A stretch of 64,000 nucleotides of DNA from NCBI GenBank assembly GCA_024180945.1, contig JAKSGN010000013.1, forward strand, positions 1-64,000. The letters are read 5' to 3'. This document shows positions 45,073 through 56,000 of this stretch, one piece after another (within the stretch, counting starts at the first letter, position 1; each line of letters starts with the position of its first letter). The position numbers were made by a program, and so were the translations under genes. Origin of the DNA: Macrophomina tecta. Its lineage: Eukaryota; Ascomycota; Dothideomycetes; Botryosphaeriales; Botryosphaeriaceae. The notes under the pieces are model-generated. The model was given only the letters and a program-made list of their open reading frames with translations, made no database searches and was not told the DNA's origin.

Positions 45073-46470
45073 TTATAGACGCGTCTCCACCCTCGTTTGC
45101 TCTTGAAATACCGCGAAGTCTTGCAAATCGTAATCATGATTTTGCCCAAACCCAGAAAGCGCGCCGTTCATGACCTGTTGTTGTTGTTGTTGTTGTTGTT
45201 GTTGTAGATTAGCAATAGGAGCGCCTCCGAACATTTCGTGAACGTCCCACCGCATATTAGAGCCACCAAGCAGTTCGTACGCTGGAAGAGCTGGAGGTTG
45301 TTGTTGTTGCCATTGCTGGGTCGTTGTCGGGAAGAAAAGCTGCTGATCCTGAGGCACAGCAGTTAAAGGCGGAGGGCTAGGAGGAAGAGGAAAAAGAAGA
45401 GGAGGGCGCACTATGCATCCTCCTCCTCCTCCTCCTCTTACTCCTTCTTCTGGCACCTGCATCCAGCTGCTGCAACTGCTGCTGATGCTCTGCATGTCTT
45501 GAAGAGAGAAGAACTGCTCCCCAACCAGCAGCGCTTCCGCATCGCACATCGCTCTGTCTGCCGGCCCGCCGCTGCTGCCGTTACCCAGACTTTGCGCAGC
45601 GGAAGAGTCGACGACGCCGCCACCACTGCCGCGCGCCAGCTGGTCCGTGAGCTGCGTCAAGCAAGCGTACGCACCTTCGAGAGCTCGCCTCCTCCGCGCT
45701 GACGGCGGCTGCGTCCTGCCAAGCTGGACGGCGCTTTTCAGCGAGGTCAACTGCTGGAGGATTGCGCGCTCGAGTTCCTGGACCCTGCTGCCGGCACCGG
45801 AGGCAGCGTTGCCATCATCGTCGGCGGGATCGTCGCCGTTCCGTCGGACGCCGGCGGTGCGTGCGTCGGCAGGAAGGAGAGTTGAGAGCGCGGAATAATC
45901 TGGCTGGGAGGTCTGAGACGGCGAAGAGAGGCTGGGAGGGGTGTTGTTACTCGCGCTGCTCTCGGGGGTTTTGGCGACGGTGTTGGTTCTGGCGGCACTC
46001 GTGGGGTCCTGATAGTTCTGTCTTTGTGTTCGGCGGTCTGAGTAGAATGGGCTGGATGGGAGTGGGCTGTCCGGGAACAGTTCTCCGTACAGTCTGTACC
46101 ACTGCCTGACCTGCTTCTCTTTCCCTTTCTGGATCCCCCTCCGAGAGCACCCTTCTCCTCCGATATCATGTACGGGGCGATCAACGAAGTATGACTGACA
46201 TTGCTTACACCTCTTGATGTTTCTGCTGTGCTGCTGATTGTAGTGTCGGCTACGCTCGCGTTAGTGGAAGTTCCAGGTCATTGGCTGCGAGAAGTGTGGG
46301 ATGCCTTACATCAATTTAGTCATGTCCTTGAATCCAAGGCCCTCGTATGAGCAAGTGCCCTCATTAGCGGCCCTCATTTTCCCATGCTTAAAAAGCGGGC
46401 ACGCGAAGTCTCTCCGTGGCTCCGTGCAGAGACCAGAGAGCTTCCTCTTCTTTGAGGGTAGATATTCCAT
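45073..46470 (-). CDS. Fungal C2H2-type zinc-finger regulator with Gln-rich tail, one intron
   Basis: Two exons, 46310-46470 and 45073-46249, giving 445 residues. The 60-bp intron 46250-46309 has a GTAAGG donor, a CTAAC branch site and a TAG acceptor. Splicing keeps the frame and joins TKL to IRHYNQQHS, which restores finger 1. Finger 1 uses C24, C40, H56 and H61; finger 2 uses C68, C71, H81 and C88. Next come a GIQKGKEKQ stretch and a WYRLYGELFPD motif, a module common in uncharacterised fungal C2H2 proteins. KKRK (7-10) may be a nuclear signal. The remainder is Ser/Pro-rich with a GTT-encoded Gln run near the C-terminus. Likely DNA-binding; targets unknown. The start overlaps the tail of the truncated transporter. 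Confidence 0.8.
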
Positions 46471-48076
46471 CTTTACGGTCGAGGTCTGTGAAGGCTGGGT
46501 TTATTTGATGGTGGTTGCGAGTTCGTGTAATCAGAATGGGCGTCTTGGTCGTCTTCGAAAATATTGTAGTGGCAGGTTTCCGGGGTACGAGTATATGGGA
46601 CGTTATCGGGGTGTATTTGCTCCCACTCTTGATTAGGATATTGAGCCTTCCAAAATACTCATCACATTCGTCACCGGCGTCATCGCGGAACAGCGGCAAG
46701 GCCAAGCTCGACAATTTCAGGCCCCTGACTTCCTCCGGCTGATTCCCATTCTGGGCCTGCTGCATGGCAGCGAGCATTATATTCTCCAGCTCGATCCGCG
46801 CGGAGATGTAGTACAAGTCTCTGGCCGTCTGGAGCGGGACGTTGCGGAAGCTCAGTAGCGAATGATACGCCTGAGGATAGCAGTCTTGCTGCATGGACCA
46901 GCGTGGCGATTCGGGCGCCCACCAGATAAGGATGAGGACGGGAAGAGCTGGGATGAGCGCGCTCCCAAGCCGAAGGCGCCAGCCAATCTCGGGCATCTGG
47001 TAGACGGCGAGGTTCGCGGAGAAGCCTCTGTAAGAAAATCGCCGGTAAGTAGACGTTCCCGAACATTTTTTTCCATCGTCTGCTCTCAGACTTGGGGGAG
47101 TGGAGGAGTTGCTGGTGCTCACAGAACTATCCCACACGCAAACCAGAGCTGCCAGTCCACGACGAAACTGCCTCTGAAGAACGCCGCCGAGTTTTCAGCC
47201 GCGTACACGGGGACGGTAGATGCCTTGCTGCTCATACCGGTGCAGAGCAGACACCGGCAGAAGAGCAGCTGCACCCAATTCTGCGTGAATGCCGCTCCAA
47301 TCACCGACGAGCAGCAGAGCACCGCCGCGAAGATCGTCCCACGACGGGCGACATACTTATCCAAGGGGTCTGAGAGCCAACAGTTCCTGCAGATACTCAG
47401 GTCAGTCATCCTTGCACGGACGAAGCGGGAAAACGGGAAGAGAGAAAAGGGAAGAAAATATACTAACATCATCGACGAAGCAAAACACGGCGCCGCGATG
47501 ACCAGTCCTAGGATCCACAAATCGCCAGAGTCGACTTCGGTATCGAGGTCGAAAACGGCCGGCCACTCTAGGTTCGTGCCATTGGTGCCCGTCTGGTCCC
47601 AGCCTCTACCGAAACAGTCAGTCCCTCCGGTCCATCGTCTCCTGCAACATGTCTTCCTATCTCTTCTCATCTTTCTTCTTTCTGTTCCTTTTATATTTTT
47701 TTGTTTTTTTTTTCTTTGTGCGTGTGTTGGGGGAGGAGGAGGGAAAAGAGGAGGGGGTGAAGAATAAATGAACGCACTGCAAAGCCGCTGCAATACAGAT
47801 GGTGACCCAAAACGCAAACGGCTGCATGATCAGCCGCATGTGCTCGTCCCACAATATTTGTTTCTCCTCGGTCACCTCCTCGATGGCCTCGAAGGTGCGC
47901 GGGCTCTGGGCTATGCGGGCGCCTTCCTGGAGGAGCTTCTCGTCGACGACACCGATCAGGCTGTAGTTGAGGTGGAACGCGGCGACGGCCTGTTTCAGCT
48001 CTTCGGGCGTAAGGTTGTCGAGGGGGTTGTCGACACTGGTTTTGAAGGACGACATGTCGCTTAGTGCTGTCGCCAT
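46388..48076 (-). pseudogene. MFS sugar transporter, N-terminal half only, three introns
   Basis: Exons 47778-48076, 47468-47605, 47123-47386 and 46388-47027 join in frame (446 codons); the introns of 172, 81 and 95 bp have GT-AG ends. Features follow the sugar-porter family: GWDQTGTNG after helix 1 (residues 100-108), SDPLDKYVARRG (151-162) as the loop 2-3 signature, and PESPRW (272-277) after helix 6. Similarity ends soon after DLYYI (about residue 302). The last 120 or so residues are not transporter-like, and helices 7-12 are missing. Transport of sugars is unlikely. The frame ends inside exon 1 of the neighbouring regulator (46310-46470), on the same strand, so the 3' half was probably lost at a rearrangement. 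The intron borders are inferred by eye. Confidence 0.75.
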
Positions 48077-49180
48077 TTGAGGCGAAGGTGGGGGGAAAGG
48101 GGGATGGATGGAACAGGCAGAGCTGCGTCCGACGGGCAGAAGGGCTCCGTTTTTATATCACATACGGCATCGCATCAGATTGGCCATCGCAGATGATGAT
48201 GAGGATGATTTATACACCCCGTCGGCCTCCACAGGCCATAGGGACAAGGAACGCTAATCTACATTGGGATCCCGGTTCATCCAAGGCCATCGCAGATTCG
48301 CACATGCGCAGTTGAGCCATGCCGCAGACGCGTGCACATGGCGGAGGCGCAGGTCCCTGCGCAGCCGAAACTGGCTGGCTGGATGGCTGGCCAATTCGGC
48401 CTGACGCGCCCAATACGCCGGCATAACCACACCCTCTGCATCGCAGACGGCAACAGCCGGCCCAATTGGGGCCGTTATCCAGGCGCACAGACCCACAGCC
48501 AACACTTACCTTGTTTCCGTCCCGCGCGCGGCTGGACGCTAGAGCAAGAAACAGTTTCAGATTCGAACTTGTACCACATTCACCCACATGCGCGCAGGGA
48601 GGTGATAAAAAGAAACCTGTACCTCCGCGGCCTAGGTTGCGCGGGCGCAGCCTTGAGGGAAAGAGAGATGTAAGTATGGCGTGCGTGCATGTCTCGATTG
48701 GCAAGCACTGTTACGCAGTGAGCCCCGGTCTGGTTCAAGAGGTCAGGGGACTGGGATGGTTCAGGGCAGCGCTTCCAATCCCCCGTGTTCCCAGAAAAAA
48801 CAGCCACCTCGCAGCGAGAACTGGTGACGCGCGCTTCGCACGCTGATGCCCTGAAACGTCATGAAAAAGGATCAAAGGTGTCTGAAAAGGGCGAGAACGA
48901 GAAAGGGCGAAAGCTTGCTTGGCGTGGGCGGAGAAAAGCAGTAAAGGTTTTAAAGAAGGGAAGACTGTAGTAGTCCGATGACGTCCCGGAGTAAGGAGAC
49001 GGGAAACCCTGCGGCTTTTACTCAGGGCCAACTGCAGTCCAAATGGTTGGACTCCTGGCAAGCGAGGAGCTCCCACCTCACCCACCTTAACGAACTAAAT
49101 TACCAAAATCACTACCTCTTGTCAACAACCAGCCGCTGCACAACAACCACTATGTTTGGCACCTACTAAGAAGTTAAGGA
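48077..49180. other. Upstream region of the transporter, no gene recognised
   Basis: GC-normal sequence with a CCAAT motif (ATTGG at about 48178 on the plus strand), which would suit a promoter for the leftward transporter gene. There is a short GGCTGGCTGGATGGCTGG simple repeat at about 48371-48388. Several open frames exist on both strands but have biased composition and no recognisable domain. The region ends where AT-rich repeat DNA begins. Confidence 0.5.
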
Positions 49181-50361
49181 GCGAGTTTAACTAACCCTAG
49201 AAGAGGCTTAAACTGAGTTCATTCTAAATATTAAAAAAATTGGTTAAGAAATACAACGTTCGGCGCCTACATTTATTCCGCCGCTAGCACGGCTATATAT
49301 CTAAAAGCACCCGTCCGCCAACTAATAGGCTACTAATAGATAATTAGACATTAGCACTAGTTATCTACTATAATAAGATTAGAGTATTCTAGTATATCTA
49401 TATATATAAGTTAAGTATTTATTAACTACTAGCCCCTTACTAGCTAAATAATAGAACCTAGCTTAAAAAAATAACTATAAGTAGATAAAGTATTATTAAA
49501 TATTAATAAGTAAGCTTATATAAGCGTAGCTTATTAATATATTACCTTAGGTATTAGAATACTATCTAAGGTATATAATAAATATACCTAGGAGTTATAG
49601 CAGTGGCAAACTACGGTGGTAAACCACGGTAGCAAACTAAGGTAGCAAAATTTACCACTACATTTTACTAACTAATAACTAAACGGGTATAGTCCCTACT
49701 AAAATTCCTTTTATATATTATAAAAGTTCAATCATTTCCAGTTATTACAATATAAAAATTATATAAAACGAATAAGGATTAGGGCTAGAATTTTATTTCT
49801 TATAAATTACCCTTATTAGATTTCTAATACGGTATATCTAAAAGGATCTACTTATATAAGAAATAAGTATATATAAGAAGCTCTAGATAGTACTATAGTT
49901 TTACTCTAAGAGACGTGTAATACTTATAAATAGAATATAAGCTAATAAAAACTTTATTCTTTATTTTTATCTCTTCTTTTATTCTTCTTTATTAAATTTT
50001 CTATTTACTTTTCTCTTAGAGAATTATCTTCTTCCGACTACTTACTAGGCTTTATTATTTATAATATAGCTTAGTAATCCTCTACCTAAGCCTTAGCGCT
50101 TTATAAGTAAATTCTAAAGTATTATAAAAAACTATATTATTAAGTAAAAATTAGTTTAGTTACTAAAAACTATATTATAAATAATACTCTACTCTAAGAT
50201 TACTAAAAAATAAAATCTTTAACTAAAAATTCTTATAAGCTAAATTATTTAAAATAGTCTTTACTAAAAGTCTATAGCCTAGTCTTTTTAGATTTAGACT
50301 AAATCCACGGACTTTATAGCTAGAAAACTAGAAAAACTAAAAATTAAAATCTATATTAGAC
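49181..50361. mobile_element. RIP-damaged retroelement fragments
   Basis: 49475-49990 is the inverted counterpart of the repeat at 24258-24757. About 50000-50110 matches the reverse of 23690-23790, and 50171-50335 recurs at 52224-52384. The orientation of the gag-protease-like part is minus. No frame is open. 49181-49474 holds nothing recognisable. Confidence 0.6.
50171..50335. repeat. Direct repeat, left copy, flanking a pogo element
   Basis: About 165 bp that recurs in the same orientation at 52224-52384, on the other side of the pogo element 50364-52216. This copy is more RIP-damaged than the right copy, which retains CpG and GG words such as CCGGAATAG. The duplication is far longer than the TA target duplication, so it predates the transposon. 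Confidence 0.75.
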
Positions 50362-50363
50362 TA

Positions 50364-52216
50364 ACGTGTTTCACCACCGAGCCGTCCAAACCACCGAGCC
50401 GTCCACTTCCTCACCAACATCACACTTTGAACTCAAGTTATTCAACACAACACAAAAATTTCAATAAACTAGTAGCGATCCTAGATTACTCAGTACCTGT
50501 TACCTCCTCTGTACAAGTCCGTCTGTTGTGCCCGGTCTTGCCGCAGTTCCCACAGCGCCGTTGAGCCCCCTGCGCGCCCTCTGCGCGAGCCTTCTTAGAG
50601 GGCTGTTCGCTGCCCTCTGCCCCCCCAGCGCCCTGAGGATTAGATAGCTGACCGCCGTCTACCATTGTTAGCGTGCCCCGATTCTGTACGTACTTTCTTT
50701 TACGCTGTTTCTTCTTGTTTGCGGCCTCTGTGGCCCTTTGAAGGGCAGAGAGTTCGTCGCGTACTAACACAGCAGAGTGCACCATGAATGACGCGCCTTT
50801 TACGAGCGATTGAAGCGATCCACGCGCCTCTGTAGGTGAGGAGCTGCAATACTGCCTTATCTGCTGATAAAGTAGCCTTGATTGGGCCTCTAATTCGCGC
50901 ATATTGCTGGGCGTTTTGGATTCCCATGGGACAGCCTCTGGTGCAGGCGGTGTAGGCGTACGAAGCCTGACATCAACCTTCGATAACACAACCTGCGGGT
51001 CGAGCGGCACCAAGCCAGCTCCTCGGAAGCTTGCACAGATATTCTCCTTTGTGAACACCTTGTAATAAGCCGCCTTGTACGCCTGTATAAAGGCTGGTTT
51101 GTCGATTTTTGTGGCCATCAAGCGCGCCAAGCCTGAGATCTAAGAGCGGTACGCCCGCTTTAACGGCGAGAAAATGCCCACATCAAGCGGCTGCAGGAGG
51201 TGCGACGAATGCGACGGCATACAGACGGTAATAATCTTCTCCTCCTTGCACAGATCCTAGAACTCAATTAAGTTATAGCTCTCGTGGCCGTCGATTATGA
51301 GCAGCCGGTACACCCCCACAGTACGCGACTTTATATGCGCGTTAAAGTGCTCTAACCACTTCACTCCAAGCTCATTTATCGTCCAGCCGTTGGCGCTGAC
51401 AGCAACAACCCAGTCCTCCATGCCAGAGGTGTCTTCGTACCAAGTGTTAATGTGGTTCTTGCCGGCGAAGATCGTAAAGGGTGGGATCGTCCAACCGAGC
51501 GCGCTAATCGCGTTAATAACTAAAGTCCACTCGCGATTGCCTGGCTAGATAAATTTTCGTTTTCCGCGCCTTTCAGAGCCTGTAATAACTAGCAGAGAGC
51601 CTATTACGCCCATCATAAAGCCAGTTTCATCAAAGTTGTACGTATCCTCGTCTAGGATACCGTACTTCTCCTTCACAGAGCGAACGAGGTCGAACTACCG
51701 CTCGATAACCACTGGGTCCTCGTTTAAGGCTCGCTGGCGATCGTACGCGCGAGTCCAGCACGTTTTGAGCTCATCTCTGCGGCTGATGAACCTGTCTGGC
51801 TAGTTCTTGCCCACGGTACCCCCGTCGCGCTCTGCCAGCAATTTGTTGGCCATATCACGTAGTATATCCTTGGAGGGCGGAAACCCTCTCGAATCCAGGT
51901 CCAGTATACGCTCGACAATCGCGCCTTCTTCATGTTTGGTAAGCTTCTTGCCGTTAGGCACAGCTTCTACGCGTGGTATGGCACCTGCGCGTCGGTCGCG
52001 TACGGTTGATCGGGGAGCAAGGTACTCGCGACAGGTAGCTCTTTCGCTGTGCGACGCGTGGGTATCAATAGATTGGATAGCAAGGTTAATATACTGAGTT
52101 TTCTGGGATGATTTCATAGCGTTGTGGTGATGCATCGTGTTGAGTTTTCATCCGATGCGTTTTTGGTGAGGAAGTGGACGGCTCGGTGGTTTGGACGGCT
52201 CGGTGGTGAAACACGT
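50364..52216 (-). mobile_element. Fot1/pogo-like DNA transposon, family C, copy 2
   Basis: 1,853 bp between TA duplications (50362-50363 and 52217-52218), the same length, ends and apparently the same sequence as 36955-38807 (constant offset 13,409). It carries the same broken transposase. Confidence 0.93.
50486..52135 (-). pseudogene. Family C pogo transposase with five in-frame TAG codons, copy 2
   Basis: Same 550-codon frame as copy 1, with the same five TAG codons at the positions corresponding to residues 112, 147, 197, 293 and 332. Sharing all inactivating changes shows that both copies descend from an already broken element. It therefore moved, or was duplicated, without its own transposase. 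Confidence 0.92.
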
Positions 52217-52223
52217 TATATCT

Positions 52224-52384
52224 TATTATAAATAATACTCTACCTAAGATTACTAAGGAATAAGACCCCCGACTAAGAATTCTAATAAGCTAAATTATCC
52301 GGAATAGTCTTTACTAAAAGTCTATAGCCTAACCTTTTTAGGTTTAGGTCGAATCTATGGACTTTATAGCCAGAAAACTAGAAA
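52224..52384. repeat. Direct repeat, right copy
   Basis: Partner of 50171-50335. It is less damaged and continues without a break into the GC-rich stretch at 52385, whereas the left copy diverges after 50335. Confidence 0.75.
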
Positions 52385-52500
52385 CACCAAGATATAGGGC
52401 CCGTGGCAGGCCCTACCCAGCCTAGAAGGCAGGCCCAAAGGCCTGAACCGGGCCTACCCCCCTAAGCACCCTGCACCTACCTAGAGGTTAACCTCTCGGA
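52385..52500. other. Short GC-rich island in AT-rich DNA
   Basis: About 115 bp rich in GGGCC, AGGCCC and GGCCT words with local inverted symmetry (for example GGCCCAAAGGCC), between RIP-damaged sequences. No coding potential is seen. It could be an undamaged piece of the same repeat as 52224-52384. After 52500 the sequence is AT-rich and unassigned up to the LTR at 52659. Confidence 0.5.
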
Positions 52501-52658
52501 ACGGAATAAGACTTTTAGACAAGAAACTAGCCTAGTTACTAAGTAACTTTTACTAAGGAACATTAGTACTAGTATTATTTGTTTAAGAGTTATTAAGTAA
52601 TATATTTAGACTACCTAGAGAGACGTTTAAGACTAAATAAAATATTTAGATTAGCCTC

Positions 52659-53024
52659 TATTACGCCAATGCTCTTTCTTAGGAAGGTCCGGTATATCGT
52701 CGGGTAACTTAGGCTTTCTAGGAGCCGTCGTAGTAGGTAGAAAAGGTTCGTATAATAGTAGAGTAAGAATTAATTAATAAGTTAACTATAAAGATTCTAT
52801 TTACTAGTAATGAATATAAGTTATATATATTAATCTAGTTAGCTATTTATTAGTTAGAGGTATAGTATTATTTAGCTAGTAGGCTAGCTATTAGCTAGAA
52901 ATATATACTAGAGATTATATAGTTTAGCTAATAGAACTTAGGGCGGTATTAGATAATCCAGTAGTATTTTTTTTATATTACTTCTATCGTTTCTACTATA
53001 TCTCTTTTTTTTTAGGTTATAATA
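52659..53024 (-). mobile_element. 3' LTR of the minus-strand family 2 chromovirus
   Basis: 366 bp starting TATTACGCC and ending TTATAATA, the reverse complement of the 384-bp family 2 LTR. The start is well preserved and the interior is diverged, with small length differences. Confidence 0.78.
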
Positions 53025-56000
53025 CTATCTCTTCTCTAGGCTACTTTCGGCTCGAAAGCTTTATATTTAAGGTAGATACTTATTACTATTTTTATATTAT
53101 TATTAGCTAATTATAGTTTTTATTCATACCTAGTATTATTATATATTAGTTTAGTATATTATTATTTTTATCTAAGGAGTATCCGTGGCTTCTTTCTATA
53201 ATTATTATACTTATTTTTAGATAGTTTATTATAAGGCTTTCTTTTATTCTATATATTTTAGTTATACTAGGGAGGGGTTATTCTTATATAAGGTAATAGC
53301 TAATTCTTTAGAATTTAAGTATTTATTTCTATAGTTTCTAAGTTAGGGCTTAGCTAACTTAGTTTAGTTTATTATCTTAATTAAGCTTAGGAAGGTCTAG
53401 AATATTAGCTTTAGAAGATAAAGACTAAGATTATTTAAAATAAAGTTAAGGCTAATATAGCCGCTACTACTATAAATATAGCTACTTAGGTAGCTATAAC
53501 TACGGCGTAGAATATAACTCGGGTAGCTCGGCGCTTATAAATATATAAGTAAAAGAAATATTATTTATGCTTACTTTTTTAGTCTATTAATTAATAGGAT
53601 ATAGATTTATTTTTTTGTAAGATACGTTATCTCGAAGAGAAGAAATAGGCTAAGTAAAAGCTTATAGTTTAAAAAAAATTATTCTTTTTATAATATATCT
53701 AAGTTAGGTTTACTTATTAGATTTAAGAGGCCTAGGTTCTCCTTAGAGACTTTTATAAATTAATTTTAGATATTTCTAACTCCTTCTCCTAGGGTTATAT
53801 TATAGGAGGATACTCTAGGTTTAAATAGTTAGAATTTTATTAGTAGTATTTCTAAATAAGTTCTTTATAGTTAAGGTAAGAGACTAGTTCTTATAAAGAT
53901 TTTTAAGGGTTTTTAGCGGGGTTCTTTTCTTTCTATTTAATTAGATACTTAAATTAACTATTAATCTAGTCTTTATTAAGGATTTTTTCTACTAGCTATT
54001 CTCTATTAGCGTTCTCGGGGTATATTTTAATTTCTAGGTCGGGTTCGGTGTTACTATATATAGATTTAAGTAAAGAAATATAGAAAACTAGGTATATATC
54101 TACCTATTCTAGTAATTTAAGTTTAAAGAAAATAGATAGAAGTTTTTTCTTAATTTAGTAGGGTCTAATCTTTTTATAGTCTAATTTATTATTTAATTAT
54201 ATTATTTTAATATTTTTTCTAAAAAGCTAGACTTTATTTTTCTTTTTTAGAAATAGCAATGCCTAGCGCTATCTATATAGTATATAGCTATTTAGTATAT
54301 AGTAAATTTAATATCTTAAGCTAGTTCTTAGTATAGTTTATATAGCTAATTTATTCTAAGTATAGCTTTTTAGACGAGTACTTTATAGATCTAGAATTCT
54401 TCGAAAGTAGTAGAATTAAATTTATAGTTAGCATAAAAGAGTATAGTTTATATAGCTTCTATTAATATACTATTATACGTATATTAGACTAGCGGTAGAA
54501 GTTTAACCTAGTTATTTTACTTATAGTTTAGATAGAATCTTAGATACTACTCTAGTATTTAGTTAGTTTATTTTATTTATCCGTCGGTTTATAGATATAC
54601 TATTATTAATATCTTATATTTAGTTTCTAGCTTATAGACTAAGATTTACTAGAACTTAGCTCTAAATTATAGATTCTAGTTCGTAATTAATTTCTTAGGT
54701 ATTCTATAGTAGGTAAAAATATATTTAAGAAAAAGGTAGGCGTAGTCTTTTACTTTAATTTTCTTATTATAAGGAATAAAGTATATCTATTTTATTAGAT
54801 AATTAACGATAACTAGAATAGTATTATATTATATTTTAGTTACAGGATCTATTAAAATTAGTAGATTAATAATAAAGTCTATTATAATTAATTTCTAGGG
54901 TTTAGTTAGTATTATAATAAACTATAGTTATTTATATAGTATATATCATACTATCTTATTCTTTATATATTTATTATATTTCTAGATAACTTTTTCTACT
55001 ATTTTTCTTATTTAGGGAAAATAAAAGTATCTTATAAGTCGTTCTAAGGTTTTTATTATTCCTAGATATTTATAAACTACGGATTTATAATATTTCTTTA
55101 TTAGTCATTTATATAGAGGTATTAGTATATAGATCTTTCCGCGGAATAGTATATTACCTTTATAATCTTATACTAGGTTAGGGTTATTATATTTAGAAAT
55201 ATTTATTTATTATAGTAGTTCTTAGAATAGTAGGTTATTACTATATCTTCTTTAGATAATTTATTTTTAGGTAGTAGTATTATCTTTTTCTTTATTTCTT
55301 ATTACTTTTATAGTTTTCTTAGATATAAGTTCTTTATTCTATAGTTCTTTATTATTTTTAGGTTCTTATTTAGTTATTAGAGCCCTTAGGAGCTCGTCGT
55401 TATTAATAGGGCTACTTAGTCTTATAATAGATACTAGTACTTATTTTTTCTAGGGTATATTAAATTCTTTAATAATTTAGGGGCAGTTAGGGCCTAATAT
55501 ATTATTATTATTTTATTAAAGTACTACTAGTAATAATTCTAGTTTCTCTTCTATATAGTTAGCTCTATAACTAAGTACGTTTACTTTACTATTTTTATTT
55601 TCTTTACGGTAGTAGATCTTAAAGTAAAAAAAAGTAAGTTATTTTATCTATTATATTTATCTTTTATTTAATACCTTAGTAGTTATAAAGTATTCTAAGT
55701 TTTTATAATCTAAATATATTATAATTTTATAGTTAACTTTCTTAAGATAGTATCGCTATTTCTTAAATATTATAATAATTACGAGTAGTTCTTTATTATA
55801 TATCTTATAGTTAAGTCCTATAGGTAATATTTTATAAAAGTAATATATAATAGAGTATAGTTTTTTCTTATTATTAGACTAGCTAAGAGTTACACTAATA
55901 GTATAGTTAAAAATATTAGTTTTTAGATACAGAAGCTTATTAAAGTTAAATATAATTAGTACTAGAGCTTCTATAAAGGCTTTTTTAAGTTAATTAAATA

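Noticed and set aside
48210..48704. 164-codon frame upstream of the transporter
   Set aside because: Biased composition, overlapping frames on both strands, no recognisable domain and a likely promoter position.
49100..49330. tRNA or rRNA gene near the edge of the gene island
   Set aside because: I could not find a cloverleaf, an A/B-box pair or an rRNA-like conserved stretch by eye.
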